A DNA stretch of 64,000 nt from Halohasta litchfieldiae (GTDB taxonomy: Archaea > Halobacteriota > Halobacteria > Halobacteriales > Haloferacaceae), in assembly GCF_002788215.1 (NCBI RefSeq), contig NZ_CP024845.1, positions 930,001 to 994,000 on the forward strand, given 5' to 3'. The notes beneath the pieces were generated by a model. It did not search any database. It was not told where the DNA came from and was given only the letters and a program-made list of their open reading frames with translations. Numbering within the stretch: position 1 is the stretch's first letter; every line of letters starts with the position of its first letter. Positions 51,528 through 60,748 of this stretch are shown here, in pieces. A program made the position numbers and the translations under genes.

Positions 51528-51740
51528 CGTTACTCTCGTCGGACGTGTTCTTCTGGGTGTGACGGTTTGGGTCAGAATAAACCCATTGATGCGATTACAT
51601 GGTTCACAGCGACACTGCATGGGGTGTGGCTCCGGACACTCTGTCGACCTCGGTAGGCTGGATATCGTGCTTGGCTCCGTCGACCGATAATATCCAACTT
51701 ATTTCGCAAACAGACTTTTTTCCCATGATGGTTGTTGGCA

Positions 51741-51768
51741 TAGATTTATCATTGTCAATAGAGACAAT
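51741..51768 (+). promoter_or_regulatory. acs promoter with palindrome at the start site
   Basis: The TATA-like tagatttatc (51741-51750) lies about 31 bases before the acs ATG. Directly downstream is a perfect inverted repeat, attgtc (51751-51756) and gacaat (51763-51768), between the TATA element and the start codon. A repressor bound there would block initiation; this layout resembles the one at ptfC. Confidence 0.45.
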
Positions 51769-51776
51769 CGGTACGT

Positions 51777-53768
51777 ATGTCTGAGACAGATGTCGACCTT
51801 GAGGCCAGATTGGCCGAACAGGACTCGTTCGAACCCCCCGAATCGTTTGTCGAACAGGCGAACGTCTCCGACCCCTCAATTTACGATGAGTTCGAGAACA
51901 ACTGGCCGGAGTGTTGGGAGGCCGCCGCCGACCTCCTCGACTGGAACAGCGATTACGACCAAGTCCTCGACGACAGTAATCCCCCATTTTATGAATGGTT
52001 CGTCGACGGCGAACTCAACGCCTCCGAGAACTGTCTGGACCGCCATCTCGACGAGCGGAGCGACGAAGCCGCCATCGAGTGGGTCGGCGAACCAGTCGAC
52101 GAGGCGAACCGAACCTACACATATGGCGAACTCCACCGCGAGGTAAACGAGTTCGCCGCCGCGCTCCGCGATATGGGCGTCGAAGAGGACGACGTGGTGA
52201 CGATGTATATGCCGATGATCCCGGAGCTCCCGGTCGCCATGCTGGCGTGTGCCCGGATCGGTGCCCCCCACTCGGTCGTCTTCGCCGGCTTTTCGGCCGA
52301 CGCACTGGCCACCCGGATGAACGCCGCCGATTCCGAATACCTGGTCACCTGTGACGGCTACTACCGCCGTGGCGACCCCCTCGACCACCTATCAAAAGCC
52401 AACGAGGGGCTTGATGGCGTCGACCACGGGACCGACACGGTGGTCGTCGACCGCCTGCCCGACGACGATTCGTTCGGCCACGAGCGGAGCGACACACAGC
52501 ACAGCTACGCCGACCTCGTCGACGACCACGAGGGCGAAACGATCGAGCCGGTCGACCGGGACGCCGAGGACATGCTGTTCCTCATGTACACCTCGGGAAC
52601 CACCGGCCAGCCGAAGGGTGTCAAACACACCACGGGTGGCTATCTCTCGTGGGCTGCGTGGACCTCTCAGTCCGTCTTGGACATCAAACCCGACGACACC
52701 TACTTCTGTGCGGCGGATATCGGCTGGATCACTGGCCACTCCTACATCGTCTACGGCCCGCTCGCGCTCGGCACGACGACGATGATGTACGAGGGAACAC
52801 CCGACTACCCCGACCGCGACCGCCTCTGGGAGATCATCGAGGAGTACGAAGCCAATCAGCTCTACACCGCGCCAACGGCGATTCGAGCCTTCATGAAGTG
52901 GGGCGAAGAGTACCCCGACAGCCACGATCTCTCCTCGCTGCGACTGCTTGGAACAGTGGGCGAGCCAATCAATCCGCGCGCGTGGAAATGGTACTACCAA
53001 CATATCGGCGACGAGGAGTGCCCGGTCATCGACACCTGGTGGCAGACCGAAACTGGCGGGATGATGCTCACGACCTTGCCGGGCGTTGGCAAGATGAAAC
53101 CCGGCTCGGCCGGGCCGCCGCTGCCGGGGCTCAGTGCCGACGTCGTCGACATGAGCGGTAGCCCCGTCGGGGCCGGTGAGGCCGGTTACCTCGTTGTCAA
53201 CAAGCCGTGGCCCGGCATGCTCCGCACCCTCTACAAAAACGACGAACGATTTATCAACGAGTACTGGCGGGAGTATTCGGACGTCGACAGCGACGATTCG
53301 TCGGACTGGGTATACTTCCCAGAGGACGGCGCGAAGATCGACGAGGACGGTTACATCACCGTGCTGGGTCGTGTCGACGACGTGCTCAACGTCTCGGGCC
53401 ACCGCCTCGGTACCATGGAGATCGAGTCGGCGATCGTCGGCGTCGAGGGCGTCGCCGAAGCAGCGGTCGTCGGCGGCGACCACGATATCAAGGGCGAGGC
53501 CGTCTACACCTACGTCATCACCGAGGACGGCTACGAAGAAAACGAGGAGCTCCGGGAGGCGATCATCGAGGGCGTCGAGGACGCTATCGGGCCGATTGCC
53601 CGACCCGAAGCCGTGATCTTCACGCCTGAGCTGCCGAAGACGCGGTCTGGAAAGATCATGCGTCGACTGCTCGAAAACATCGCCAACGAGGACGAACTCG
53701 GCGATACCAGCACCCTGCGGAACCCGGATGTCGTCTCCGACATCCAGCAGCAAGCACAGAACGACTAA
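51777..53768 (+). CDS. acs: Acetyl-CoA synthetase (AMP-forming)
   Basis: Activates acetate to acetyl-CoA through acetyl-AMP. The 663-residue protein has the AMP-binding motif MYTSGTTGQPKGVKHT near residue 265, the acetate-pocket region VIDTWWQTETGGMM near 420 and the C-terminal LPKTRSGKIMRRLL with the catalytic, acetylatable lysine. It heads an acetate module with a symporter pair and a stress protein downstream. A hairpin follows its stop codon. Confidence 0.95.
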   Translation: MSETDVDLEARLAEQDSFEPPESFVEQANVSDPSIYDEFENNWPECWEAAADLLDWNSDYDQVLDDSNPPFYEWFVDGELNASENCLDRHLDERSDEAAIEWVGEPVDEANRTYTYGELHREVNEFAAALRDMGVEEDDVVTMYMPMIPELPVAMLACARIGAPHSVVFAGFSADALATRMNAADSEYLVTCDGYYRRGDPLDHLSKANEGLDGVDHGTDTVVVDRLPDDDSFGHERSDTQHSYADLVDDHEGETIEPVDRDAEDMLFLMYTSGTTGQPKGVKHTTGGYLSWAAWTSQSVLDIKPDDTYFCAADIGWITGHSYIVYGPLALGTTTMMYEGTPDYPDRDRLWEIIEEYEANQLYTAPTAIRAFMKWGEEYPDSHDLSSLRLLGTVGEPINPRAWKWYYQHIGDEECPVIDTWWQTETGGMMLTTLPGVGKMKPGSAGPPLPGLSADVVDMSGSPVGAGEAGYLVVNKPWPGMLRTLYKNDERFINEYWREYSDVDSDDSSDWVYFPEDGAKIDEDGYITVLGRVDDVLNVSGHRLGTMEIESAIVGVEGVAEAAVVGGDHDIKGEAVYTYVITEDGYEENEELREAIIEGVEDAIGPIARPEAVIFTPELPKTRSGKIMRRLLENIANEDELGDTSTLRNPDVVSDIQQQAQND

Positions 53769-53780
53769 CCGATAGTTACT

Positions 53781-53799
53781 CGCGGCTGCTCCAGCCGCG
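53781..53799 (+). terminator. Strong hairpin after acs
   Basis: A perfect 8-bp stem, cgcggctg and cagccgcg, with a 3-base loop begins 13 bases after the acs stop. There is no T run behind it, so it may be a processing or stabilising end that separates acs from the symporter genes, rather than a classic terminator. Confidence 0.35.
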
Positions 53800-53868
53800 C
53801 CAGTTCATCTACTCCGACGAGGGGGGATGGCTTGGCTGTAACTATAATGATTAAAAGTAAATAACACA

Positions 53869-54330
53869 ATGGAAGATACTGACACGCACGGTCGTTCATC
53901 CGAGGTCTCCGACGGCATCGAAACGGATGGCGGCATGACGGATGTAGAACGAGAGCGACAAACAGAGTACCTCGACGTGGAGATCAATCTCCTCAAGCCG
54001 GCGACCCCGTTCATGCGGGATCATCTGAAGATTATTTGGATCGGGTTCGCGATCTGGACGTTCACCACGTTCGGCCCGATCACGCTGACCCGCATCGCGC
54101 CGGAGTTGATGACGTCGACGATGCCGGTAATCGGCTTCCCGCTGCACTACTTTTTGATTGCAATCGGTGCCCCATCGTCGGCGTTGCTGCTGTCGGTGTG
54201 GTACGCACGCAAACGCGACCAGATCGACGAGAAGTACGGCATCACCCAGATGCGCGCCGAGGAGATGGGGACGACAGAGACGACCGGCAGCGAGGACGTT
54301 GCGGCGACTGACGGGGGTGTCGACGGATGA
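53869..54330 (+). CDS. DUF4212 small membrane subunit of the symporter
   Basis: A 153-residue protein with an acidic cytoplasmic N-terminus, then two hydrophobic helices: IIWIGFAIWTFTTFGPITL-type at about 56-80 and PLHYFLIAIGAPSSALLLSVWYA at about 93-118, followed by a charged tail. This is the DUF4212 (sodium:solute symporter small subunit) pattern. It overlaps the symporter start as ATGA, so the two are made as a complex. An A/T-rich promoter (aactataatgattaaaagt) lies just upstream. Confidence 0.88.
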   Translation: MEDTDTHGRSSEVSDGIETDGGMTDVERERQTEYLDVEINLLKPATPFMRDHLKIIWIGFAIWTFTTFGPITLTRIAPELMTSTMPVIGFPLHYFLIAIGAPSSALLLSVWYARKRDQIDEKYGITQMRAEEMGTTETTGSEDVAATDGGVDG

Positions 54331-56030
54331 GCCTCAGTGCGACCGTGCTCCAACAGGAACTGCTGCCGGAAGGACTCAACATTTCGTTCAAACTCCTGCC
54401 GGGAATCATCGTCGTGACGATGATGCTGTCGTTCCTCGGCGTTGGCTACTTCTACAAAGTCGCCGACACCGGCAACATGTGGGTTGCTGGCCGCTCAATC
54501 GGGAACGTCGAAAACGGAATGGCAATTGGAGCCAACTGGATGTCGGCGGCCTCCTACCTCGGGATGGCCTCCCTCATCGCGTTGTCGGGCGTCTACGGGC
54601 TGGCCTACGTCGTCGGCTGGACGACGGGGTACTTCATTTTGCTCATCTTCCTAGCCGCCCAGATGCGACGGTTCGGCAAGTACACCGCCCCGGACTTCGT
54701 CGGCGACCGATTCAACTCGGATGCCGCTCGCGCGCTGGCGGCGGTCACCACGTTCCTTATCGGCTTCGTCTACGCACTCGGTCAGGCCCGCGGGATGGGG
54801 CTGGTCGGGATGTACATCCTCGGTGATATCACGAACGTCGTTCCGCTGGCCGGGTTGAGCGCCTACCAAGCCATGATGGTCCTGTTCATGGTCGTCACCA
54901 TCGGCTACTTAGCGCTGTCAGGCATGCTGGGGGCGACCAAGAACATGGTGTTACAGTTCGTCATCCTGATCAGTGCGTTCCTGATCGGATTACTCGTCAC
55001 CGGCTGGTCGGCGGGGTTCTCGACGGTCCTCCCGCAGATCGAGTACGGTATGTTGATTAGCGAACTCAGTGCAGAGTTCTCCGCGCCGTTCGCCGGCGGG
55101 AGCTACTACCTGTGGATTGCGACCTGTTTCAGCCTCGTCTTCGGAACCTGTGGGCTGCCGCACGTCCTCGTGCGGTTCTACACGGTCCAAAACGAGCGCG
55201 TCGCCCGCTGGTCCTGCACCTGGGGCCTGTTTTTCATCTGCCTACTCTACCTGAGCGCGCCCGCCTTCGCGGCGTTCGGAACCGCGCTGTACGGCCGCGA
55301 GATCGGGGCGGTGTACGGTGACCCCGGAATGAGTAGTGCCGCCGGCGACGTGATCGTCGTGTTGGCCTCACAGCTCGCCGGGCTGCCGACGTGGCTCGTC
55401 GGACTGGTGGCCGCCGGCGGGATCGCCGCCGCAGTTGCAACGGTCGCGGGACTGTTCATCGCCGCCTCCTCGGCGATCTCCCACGACATCTACGCCAACA
55501 TCATCAACGAGGACGCGACCCAGCGCCAGCAGGTGTTGGTTGGTCGACTGAGCATCATCGCCATCGGCCTGCTGACAATCGTCTTCGCGCTCGATCCACA
55601 GCAGCCGATTGCCGCACTCGTCGGCTTTGCGTTCTCACTGGCCGCCATCGTGCTGTTCCCGATGTTCTTCCTTGGACTCTGGTGGGAAAACGCCAACCGA
55701 CAGGGCGCACTCGCCGGGATGGTCTCGGGGCTCGTCCTCTGGTTCATTCCGATGCTCAACGAGGGCAACTTCGGGATCGTTAACGGTGGCGAGGGGTGGG
55801 GCATCGAGTTCCTTGCGACGTGGATGCCAGCAGTCGGCTCGGCGCTCATCGCAACGCCAATCGTCTTCTGTATCGTGATCGCCGTCTCGGCGGTGACCGA
55901 CGAACCACCGGTCGACACGAAGATGATGGTCCGACAGTGTCACAGCCCCGATCCGATGCCGAAAGACAAGACGGCGGCCGATGTGGTTGCCGAAAAGCGT
56001 AACAACAACCGAACCCCCGCAGACGACTAA
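54327..56030 (+). CDS. Sodium:solute symporter (acetate permease-like)
   Basis: A 567-residue secondary transporter of the SSS family with 13 or so helices. Features of the acetate/pyruvate branch include MWVAGRSIGNVENGMAIGANWMSA near residues 50-72 and the TM region FGTCGLPHVLVRFYTV near 270. Its place after acs and DUF4212, a layout typical of ActP-like permeases, indicates uptake of acetate or another short monocarboxylate driven by sodium. The C-terminus is hydrophilic and probably cytoplasmic. Confidence 0.92.
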   Translation: MSLSATVLQQELLPEGLNISFKLLPGIIVVTMMLSFLGVGYFYKVADTGNMWVAGRSIGNVENGMAIGANWMSAASYLGMASLIALSGVYGLAYVVGWTTGYFILLIFLAAQMRRFGKYTAPDFVGDRFNSDAARALAAVTTFLIGFVYALGQARGMGLVGMYILGDITNVVPLAGLSAYQAMMVLFMVVTIGYLALSGMLGATKNMVLQFVILISAFLIGLLVTGWSAGFSTVLPQIEYGMLISELSAEFSAPFAGGSYYLWIATCFSLVFGTCGLPHVLVRFYTVQNERVARWSCTWGLFFICLLYLSAPAFAAFGTALYGREIGAVYGDPGMSSAAGDVIVVLASQLAGLPTWLVGLVAAGGIAAAVATVAGLFIAASSAISHDIYANIINEDATQRQQVLVGRLSIIAIGLLTIVFALDPQQPIAALVGFAFSLAAIVLFPMFFLGLWWENANRQGALAGMVSGLVLWFIPMLNEGNFGIVNGGEGWGIEFLATWMPAVGSALIATPIVFCIVIAVSAVTDEPPVDTKMMVRQCHSPDPMPKDKTAADVVAEKRNNNRTPADD

Positions 56031-56032
56031 CA

Positions 56033-56497
56033 ATGTACGACCGCATACTCGTCCCAACCGACGGAAGTAGTGTCGCCGAGGCAGCCGTCGACCACGCGGT
56101 CGACCTCGCCGCAAAGTACGACGCCGAACTCCACGCGCTGTTCGTCGCCGACGTCGACGCCGTCAGCTACGGTCTCGGCACCGAACAGCTCGACCGGATC
56201 AGTCAAGGTAATTTCGGGGGGATGACCGATCTCCGCGAAGACGCCGAGGCGGCCACCGGCTACGTCCGAGAGCAGGCAGAGCCACTCGGCGTCTCGGTGG
56301 TCGAACATCACGCCGGCGGTCGACCCCACGCCGTCGTCGCCGACTACGCCGACGAGTACGACGTCGACCTCATCGTGATGGGCAGCCACGGCCGGTCGGG
56401 CGTCCGACGCGCACTGCTCGGCAGCGTCACCGAACGCACGCTCCGGTCGACCCACGTCCCCGTCCTCGTGGTCGACTACCTACGAGACGACGAATGA
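56033..56497 (+). CDS. Universal stress protein (UspA) family protein
   Basis: Single UspA domain of 154 residues: MYDRILVPTDGSSVAEAAVDHA at the start and the ATP-binding loop VMGSHGRSGVRRALLGSVTERTLR (G-2x-G-9x-GS/T type) near residues 118-141, so this copy should bind ATP. It starts two bases after the symporter stop and very likely belongs to the same transcript, which suggests a role in tuning acetate transport. Confidence 0.92.
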   Translation: MYDRILVPTDGSSVAEAAVDHAVDLAAKYDAELHALFVADVDAVSYGLGTEQLDRISQGNFGGMTDLREDAEAATGYVREQAEPLGVSVVEHHAGGRPHAVVADYADEYDVDLIVMGSHGRSGVRRALLGSVTERTLRSTHVPVLVVDYLRDDE

Positions 56498-56513
56498 CCG
56501 ATCAGGAGTCCAC

Positions 56514-56732
56514 ATGAGCCTCGTCGACCGGCTTCGTGAGCATGCCAGCGAGAACAGAACCGGGATGCTCCACGACCTGATGTTCGCGGTCGTCTGGGTC
56601 GGGCTCGTGTCGCTCCTGTTCGATCTCGTCTTCGTGACCGCTCCCACATGGGCATTCTATCTGTTCATGGTCGCGGGAATCCCGGCCTACTTCGGATTCT
56701 TCTTTTCGCTCGGACAGGCCACAAAGCAGTAA
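56514..56732 (+). CDS. Small membrane protein, 72 residues
   Basis: Two hydrophobic helices (MLHDLMFAVVWVGLVSLLFDLVFV and WAFYLFMVAGIPAYFGFFFSL) with a charged cytoplasmic start. It follows the UspA gene after 16 bases in the same direction, so it is the last member of the acetate module. I do not recognise a family. Its high hydrophobicity and conserved-looking codon use support a real gene. Confidence 0.7.
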   Translation: MSLVDRLREHASENRTGMLHDLMFAVVWVGLVSLLFDLVFVTAPTWAFYLFMVAGIPAYFGFFFSLGQATKQ

Positions 56733-56754
56733 CCTGCGACCGGCTGGGTCGCTT

Positions 56755-56982
56755 TTACGGAGCGTCCTGTGCAGCGATATACCGCTGTCTGAGACGAAAC
56801 GAGATGATGCTCGCAGCACCGAACACAATCGGCAGCGCGATATCCCCGGGTGAACCAGAGAGTGCCGGATACACGCTCATCCCGGCCATCAGCGCGAACA
56901 GAAACGCGAGCAGTCCCGTAATCGGAATCGCAAATCCATCCGGAAACGCGCTTCCACCGTCTCGTCTCGATTCGTTTCCCAT
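56755..56982 (-). CDS. Small membrane protein, 75 residues
   Basis: Two predicted helices (FAIPITGLLAFLFALMAGMSVY and IALPIVFGAASIISFRL) behind a short polar N-terminus. Convergent with the preceding gene, 22 bases apart. No family recognised. Possibly a single-gene transcript. Confidence 0.65.
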   Translation of the reverse strand: MGNESRRDGGSAFPDGFAIPITGLLAFLFALMAGMSVYPALSGSPGDIALPIVFGAASIISFRLRQRYIAAQDAP

Positions 56983-57043
56983 AGCTACCCCTTCGGTCGA
57001 CTGTCGGTAAAAAGCTCGCCCAGTAGAGAGAGGAGGCTACAGG

Positions 57044-57967
57044 CTACTTCGAGTCGCCTTTGCGTTTGACGAACTCGAAGCCGCTGTCATCGTCTGCGGC
57101 GTCGGTGGTCGACAGTTCGTCGTCCTCCAGCGGTCGGGTCGAGCCATCGAGGTTGTCGGGGTCGGCGTTGGCCGCGCTTTCGGCGATCTTCTCGGCGTTC
57201 TGGAGGTCGCTCACGCCGCCGGTGCCGAGGACTTCCTCGCTGTCATCGCCCGAGTTGGGTGCCGAGAGAATCAGGTTGTCGGCGATCTGCTGGTAGGCTT
57301 CGGCCGCCGGGCTCTCTGGATCGTACGACGAGACCGGCTGGCTCCGATCTTGAGCCTCGGCGACTGTCGGATCGTTCGGCACCGAGCCCAGCAGGTCGGC
57401 GTCGAGAAAGCCCGCCAATCGCTCCGGCGGGGGTGCCTTGCCGGTGCCTGCGCGGACGAAGACGACGCCGCCGACCGTCCCGTTGACGCGGTCGGCCAGC
57501 TCAATAGTCTTTTTCGCATCCCGGATCGAGGCGACCCGCGGCGTTGAGACGATAATCACCTCGTCGGAGAGTCGAAGCGGGTAGATCGTCTCTGGACTCA
57601 CGCCCGCGGCGGTGTCGAGGATGATCCAGTCGTAGGCCGGTCGCAGGCTGCGGACGACCGGCGCAAGTGCGGCGACGTTGATCGCGTTGAAATCCGCGAG
57701 TTCGGTGCCCGCCGGGAGCACGTGGAGTCGGTCTTCGATAGCATAGAGTGCCTCAGTTGTCGTAACGGTTCCGGACAGTACGTCGTGGAGGGTTTTGTCG
57801 GGTTCGAACTGGAGGAAGTCGACGATGTTGGCCATCGCTAGATCCATCTCGACGATGGCGACTGTCTCGCCTGCTTCGGCGAGCGCAACGCCGAGATTTA
57901 CCGCTGTGGTGGTCTTGCCGACGCCGCCTTTCGCTCCGGCGACCGCGAGGACGCGCCCGTCTGCCAT
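57044..57967 (-). CDS. minD: MinD/ParA-type ATPase with acidic C-terminal tail
   Basis: A 307-residue SIMIBI ATPase. The deviant Walker A GAKGGVGKTT is at residues 11-20, the switch regions VEMDLAMANI and ILDTAAGVSP near 40 and 113. Archaeal MinD homologues position structures such as archaella and chemoreceptor arrays rather than the division site. The last 80 residues form an acidic tail that lacks the amphipathic membrane helix of bacterial MinD and ends in EFVKRKGDSK. The ATG at 57967 follows an A/T-rich promoter stretch (acatgataaatcc). Confidence 0.88.
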   Translation of the reverse strand: MADGRVLAVAGAKGGVGKTTTAVNLGVALAEAGETVAIVEMDLAMANIVDFLQFEPDKTLHDVLSGTVTTTEALYAIEDRLHVLPAGTELADFNAINVAALAPVVRSLRPAYDWIILDTAAGVSPETIYPLRLSDEVIIVSTPRVASIRDAKKTIELADRVNGTVGGVVFVRAGTGKAPPPERLAGFLDADLLGSVPNDPTVAEAQDRSQPVSSYDPESPAAEAYQQIADNLILSAPNSGDDSEEVLGTGGVSDLQNAEKIAESAANADPDNLDGSTRPLEDDELSTTDAADDDSGFEFVKRKGDSK

Positions 57968-58030
57968 ACGATGCCATCATGGGGACAACATGATAAATCC
58001 ACGTTTGTGAAAATCACGGCTGAGAATAGA

Positions 58031-58777
58031 TCAGAGGTAGGCGGCGTCCCACCGGGTGGGTTTCCGCGCGTTGCCACAGTCGCTACATTCGAGTCGACCC
58101 ATCGGGTCCATCCCGACGTCGGTGCTGTTGCAGGGCCCGCAGACGTAGCCATAGCGGTCGTTGCGGTCGGTGTCGGTGTAGGCCGGATAAAACGGGCCAG
58201 CCGACCCCCGCTCGCGTTCGTCGGTGGCGATATACAACTGCTCGGCGTCGGTCTCGAACGATGAGAGGGTCGGCTCCTCGCCATCGTACCGTTTCCGGTA
58301 TCGCCGCTCGGTGAACTCTCGGCCACCGATCTCGACGGTTCGCTCGGTGGTCTCACTGAACGAATGGGACACATAGAAGTCGCCGCCAGCGGTGTTGGCT
58401 GCCAGCACCCGACCCTCGATCACGTCGACGCTTTGCTCGCGGAGTCGCTGTTCGATTCGACTGAGGAGCGAACTCCCGACCCCCTCGCCGCGGCGCTTGG
58501 GGTCGACGTGGAGCCAGTCGATCCGCCCGACGAGATCCGGTCCCTCGATGACCTCACCCTGAACGACGCCGACGACCGAACCGTCCTCGATGGCGACGAT
58601 GAACGCCGTGGCGTCGTCGTCGAGGCGGTCGGCAACGGTGTCGGGGTCGTACCACGCTTTGAGGGCCTGCTCGCGGGTGTCGTCGTCGACCGCGTGGCTG
58701 TAGGAGGCATCCAACGATGCCTCGGCCACATCGCGGATCGCCTCGTGGTCGGTCGCTGCTGCTGGCCGGATTTCCAT
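58031..58777 (-). CDS. GNAT acetyltransferase with C-terminal zinc ribbon
   Basis: Residues 1-150 are a GNAT N-acetyltransferase domain, with the acetyl-CoA loop DPKRRGEGVGSSLLSRIE near residues 90-107. A strongly charged middle follows. The last 50 residues form a zinc ribbon with two Cys pairs, YVCGPCNSTD and LECSDCGNAR, which may recognise nucleic acid or protein. Start chosen at 58777 (MEIRPAAATDHEAIRD); an ATG five codons further up is possible. The combination is known in haloarchaea but its target is not. Confidence 0.85.
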   Translation of the reverse strand: MEIRPAAATDHEAIRDVAEASLDASYSHAVDDDTREQALKAWYDPDTVADRLDDDATAFIVAIEDGSVVGVVQGEVIEGPDLVGRIDWLHVDPKRRGEGVGSSLLSRIEQRLREQSVDVIEGRVLAANTAGGDFYVSHSFSETTERTVEIGGREFTERRYRKRYDGEEPTLSSFETDAEQLYIATDERERGSAGPFYPAYTDTDRNDRYGYVCGPCNSTDVGMDPMGRLECSDCGNARKPTRWDAAYL

Positions 58778-58951
58778 GTGTACTGTTACCATAGACTGCC
58801 ACTAAAAACCAGTGACTGATCAGAAATATCTCCAGTTAGGGTTTAAAATCGTGTTTGAGATTGCAGTAGCAGTATAACAACTCATATTTCGGTCTAAAAT
58901 TGAACAGTTGACTACTGTTCGATCACCCCTCGGCAGTAGCGTCGACCGTCT

Positions 58952-60748
58952 CTACCCCTGTGACTGGATCGTATACAGTTTCGAATACTCGCCATCGTCG
59001 GTCAGGAGCTCGTGGTGGGTGCCGGTTTCGACGATCTCGCCGTCGTCGACCGTATAAATGCGATCCGCGTTCTGCACTGTCGAGAGCCGATGTGCGATAG
59101 CGATGATCCCGTACTCTCGATTCATCGACTCGATTGCGGCCTGTACATCGCGCTCTAAGCTCGAATCGAGGTCACTCGTGGCCTCGTCCAACACGAGGAA
59201 GTCCGCATCCTTCAGCAGTGCCCGAGCGAGTGCCAACCGTTGTCGTTGGCCACCCGATAACCGAACCCCGTCATCACCGAGTTGAGATTCGTAGCCGTTC
59301 GGGAGACCGTCGACGAACTCGTCGACTTTTGCGATTTGACAGACACGCTCGACGTCGGCGCTGGTCGCCTCGCGGTTGCCAATCGTCACGTTGTTTGCTA
59401 GCGTGTCGTTGAAGATGTAGGGCTGTTGGCGCACCACGGCGATTCGCTCGCGCCACGCTGTGAGGTCGTACTCGGCAATCGGAACCCCGTTGGCCAGAAT
59501 GTCGCCTCGGTCGGGGTCGTACATCCGGGCCAGAAGCGAGACGATTGTCGACTTCCCGGCCCCCGACTGGCCAACAAACGAAATGAACTCGCCTTTCTCG
59601 ATCTCGAAGGAGAGCCCGGAGAGTACCTGTTCGTCCTTGTCGTACGAAAACGAGACCCCATCGAATCGAATGTGGCGAACCTCGGAGACCGGCCGCTCGC
59701 CGGTGTCTTCGACCTGCTGTTGTAACCGTTCGACAAACGATTGGGTTCGAATGAGGTGCGACAAGTTTCCCTCGGCCTGATACACATGACTGTTCAGTCG
59801 ACTCGTGAGTGGGGCGAGACGGAACATCGCAAAGAGCAAAATACCGAGAGCGCCCAGCGAGAGTCCGGAGTACCTAAAGCCGACATAGATCAGCGCGAAA
59901 AGCGAGAGCGCGGCCGCGAGATCGTAACCGTTCTGCAGTGCGGCTTTGTTCCGCTCCAAGTTGATCGACGACCGTGTGTACTGTCGGACCGACTGGAGGA
60001 ACTCCGCGAACAGTTCCTCACCGAGACCGAACAGTTTGACGTCACGAATGCCCTGTGTGCCGGCTTGCACCGACTGCTGGATCGCCTCGTTCGCGCTGGC
60101 GACACGATCACCGACTGTGTATCCCGGTTCGATCACGTTGCGGAGGAGATAGGTAATCCCACCGAGCAAGACGATTGCATACAGCGTCATCCGCGGGGCG
60201 ATAAACAGCATGATACCGAGGTAAATTAGCATCAAAAACAGCGTCTCCATCGCTTCGACGCCGCGCCGAATCACACGTCCCGAATACCGCGTTTCGGTGA
60301 TAATCGCGTTCAGAATGTCGTCCGATCCCGCGTCGTCGAAGTAGCCGACGTCAGCATCGAGCGTGGAGTCGAACGCTTGGGTCCGTAGCTCCTCTTGGTA
60401 ACTCATCTCCAGGATAGACCGCAGCCACGCAACGAGGAACGAGGAGGTAAACCGAATGATCATCACCCCACTGATCCCCAACACCAAATAGCCCAACTCG
60501 AACGGAACGCCAGCTATCTCGTAAACCGTGAGAAAGCCGTCCATGATCGGACCCGAGGGCAGCGTCTCGCCATCCGACTGGGCGACCTCCATAATCGGAT
60601 AAATGAAGCTGAGGCCGATTCCTTCGAGAAACGCGGTACACCCACCTAAGACGACGAGTCCAGCGAGGAACCGCGGTCGGAACGCAACGACGTTGCGTAT
60701 CGCAGCCGCCTTCTCCCGCCACGAAATATCGTGTTGTCTATCGTTCAT
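58952..60748 (-). CDS. ABC exporter (fused membrane and ATPase domains)
   Basis: A 598-residue half-transporter of the MsbA/PglK type. Six membrane helices occupy about residues 20-310. The ATPase domain has Walker A GQSGAGKST near 405, signature LSGGQRQRLA near 505 and Walker B FLVLDEATSDLD near 527, followed by the switch histidine region AHRLSTV. Start chosen at 60748 (MNDRQHDISWREK); the frame further upstream only mirrors the glycosyltransferase. Last gene of an operon with an epimerase and a glycosyltransferase, so a lipid-linked sugar or glycolipid is the likely cargo. Confidence 0.93.
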   Translation of the reverse strand: MNDRQHDISWREKAAAIRNVVAFRPRFLAGLVVLGGCTAFLEGIGLSFIYPIMEVAQSDGETLPSGPIMDGFLTVYEIAGVPFELGYLVLGISGVMIIRFTSSFLVAWLRSILEMSYQEELRTQAFDSTLDADVGYFDDAGSDDILNAIITETRYSGRVIRRGVEAMETLFLMLIYLGIMLFIAPRMTLYAIVLLGGITYLLRNVIEPGYTVGDRVASANEAIQQSVQAGTQGIRDVKLFGLGEELFAEFLQSVRQYTRSSINLERNKAALQNGYDLAAALSLFALIYVGFRYSGLSLGALGILLFAMFRLAPLTSRLNSHVYQAEGNLSHLIRTQSFVERLQQQVEDTGERPVSEVRHIRFDGVSFSYDKDEQVLSGLSFEIEKGEFISFVGQSGAGKSTIVSLLARMYDPDRGDILANGVPIAEYDLTAWRERIAVVRQQPYIFNDTLANNVTIGNREATSADVERVCQIAKVDEFVDGLPNGYESQLGDDGVRLSGGQRQRLALARALLKDADFLVLDEATSDLDSSLERDVQAAIESMNREYGIIAIAHRLSTVQNADRIYTVDDGEIVETGTHHELLTDDGEYSKLYTIQSQG

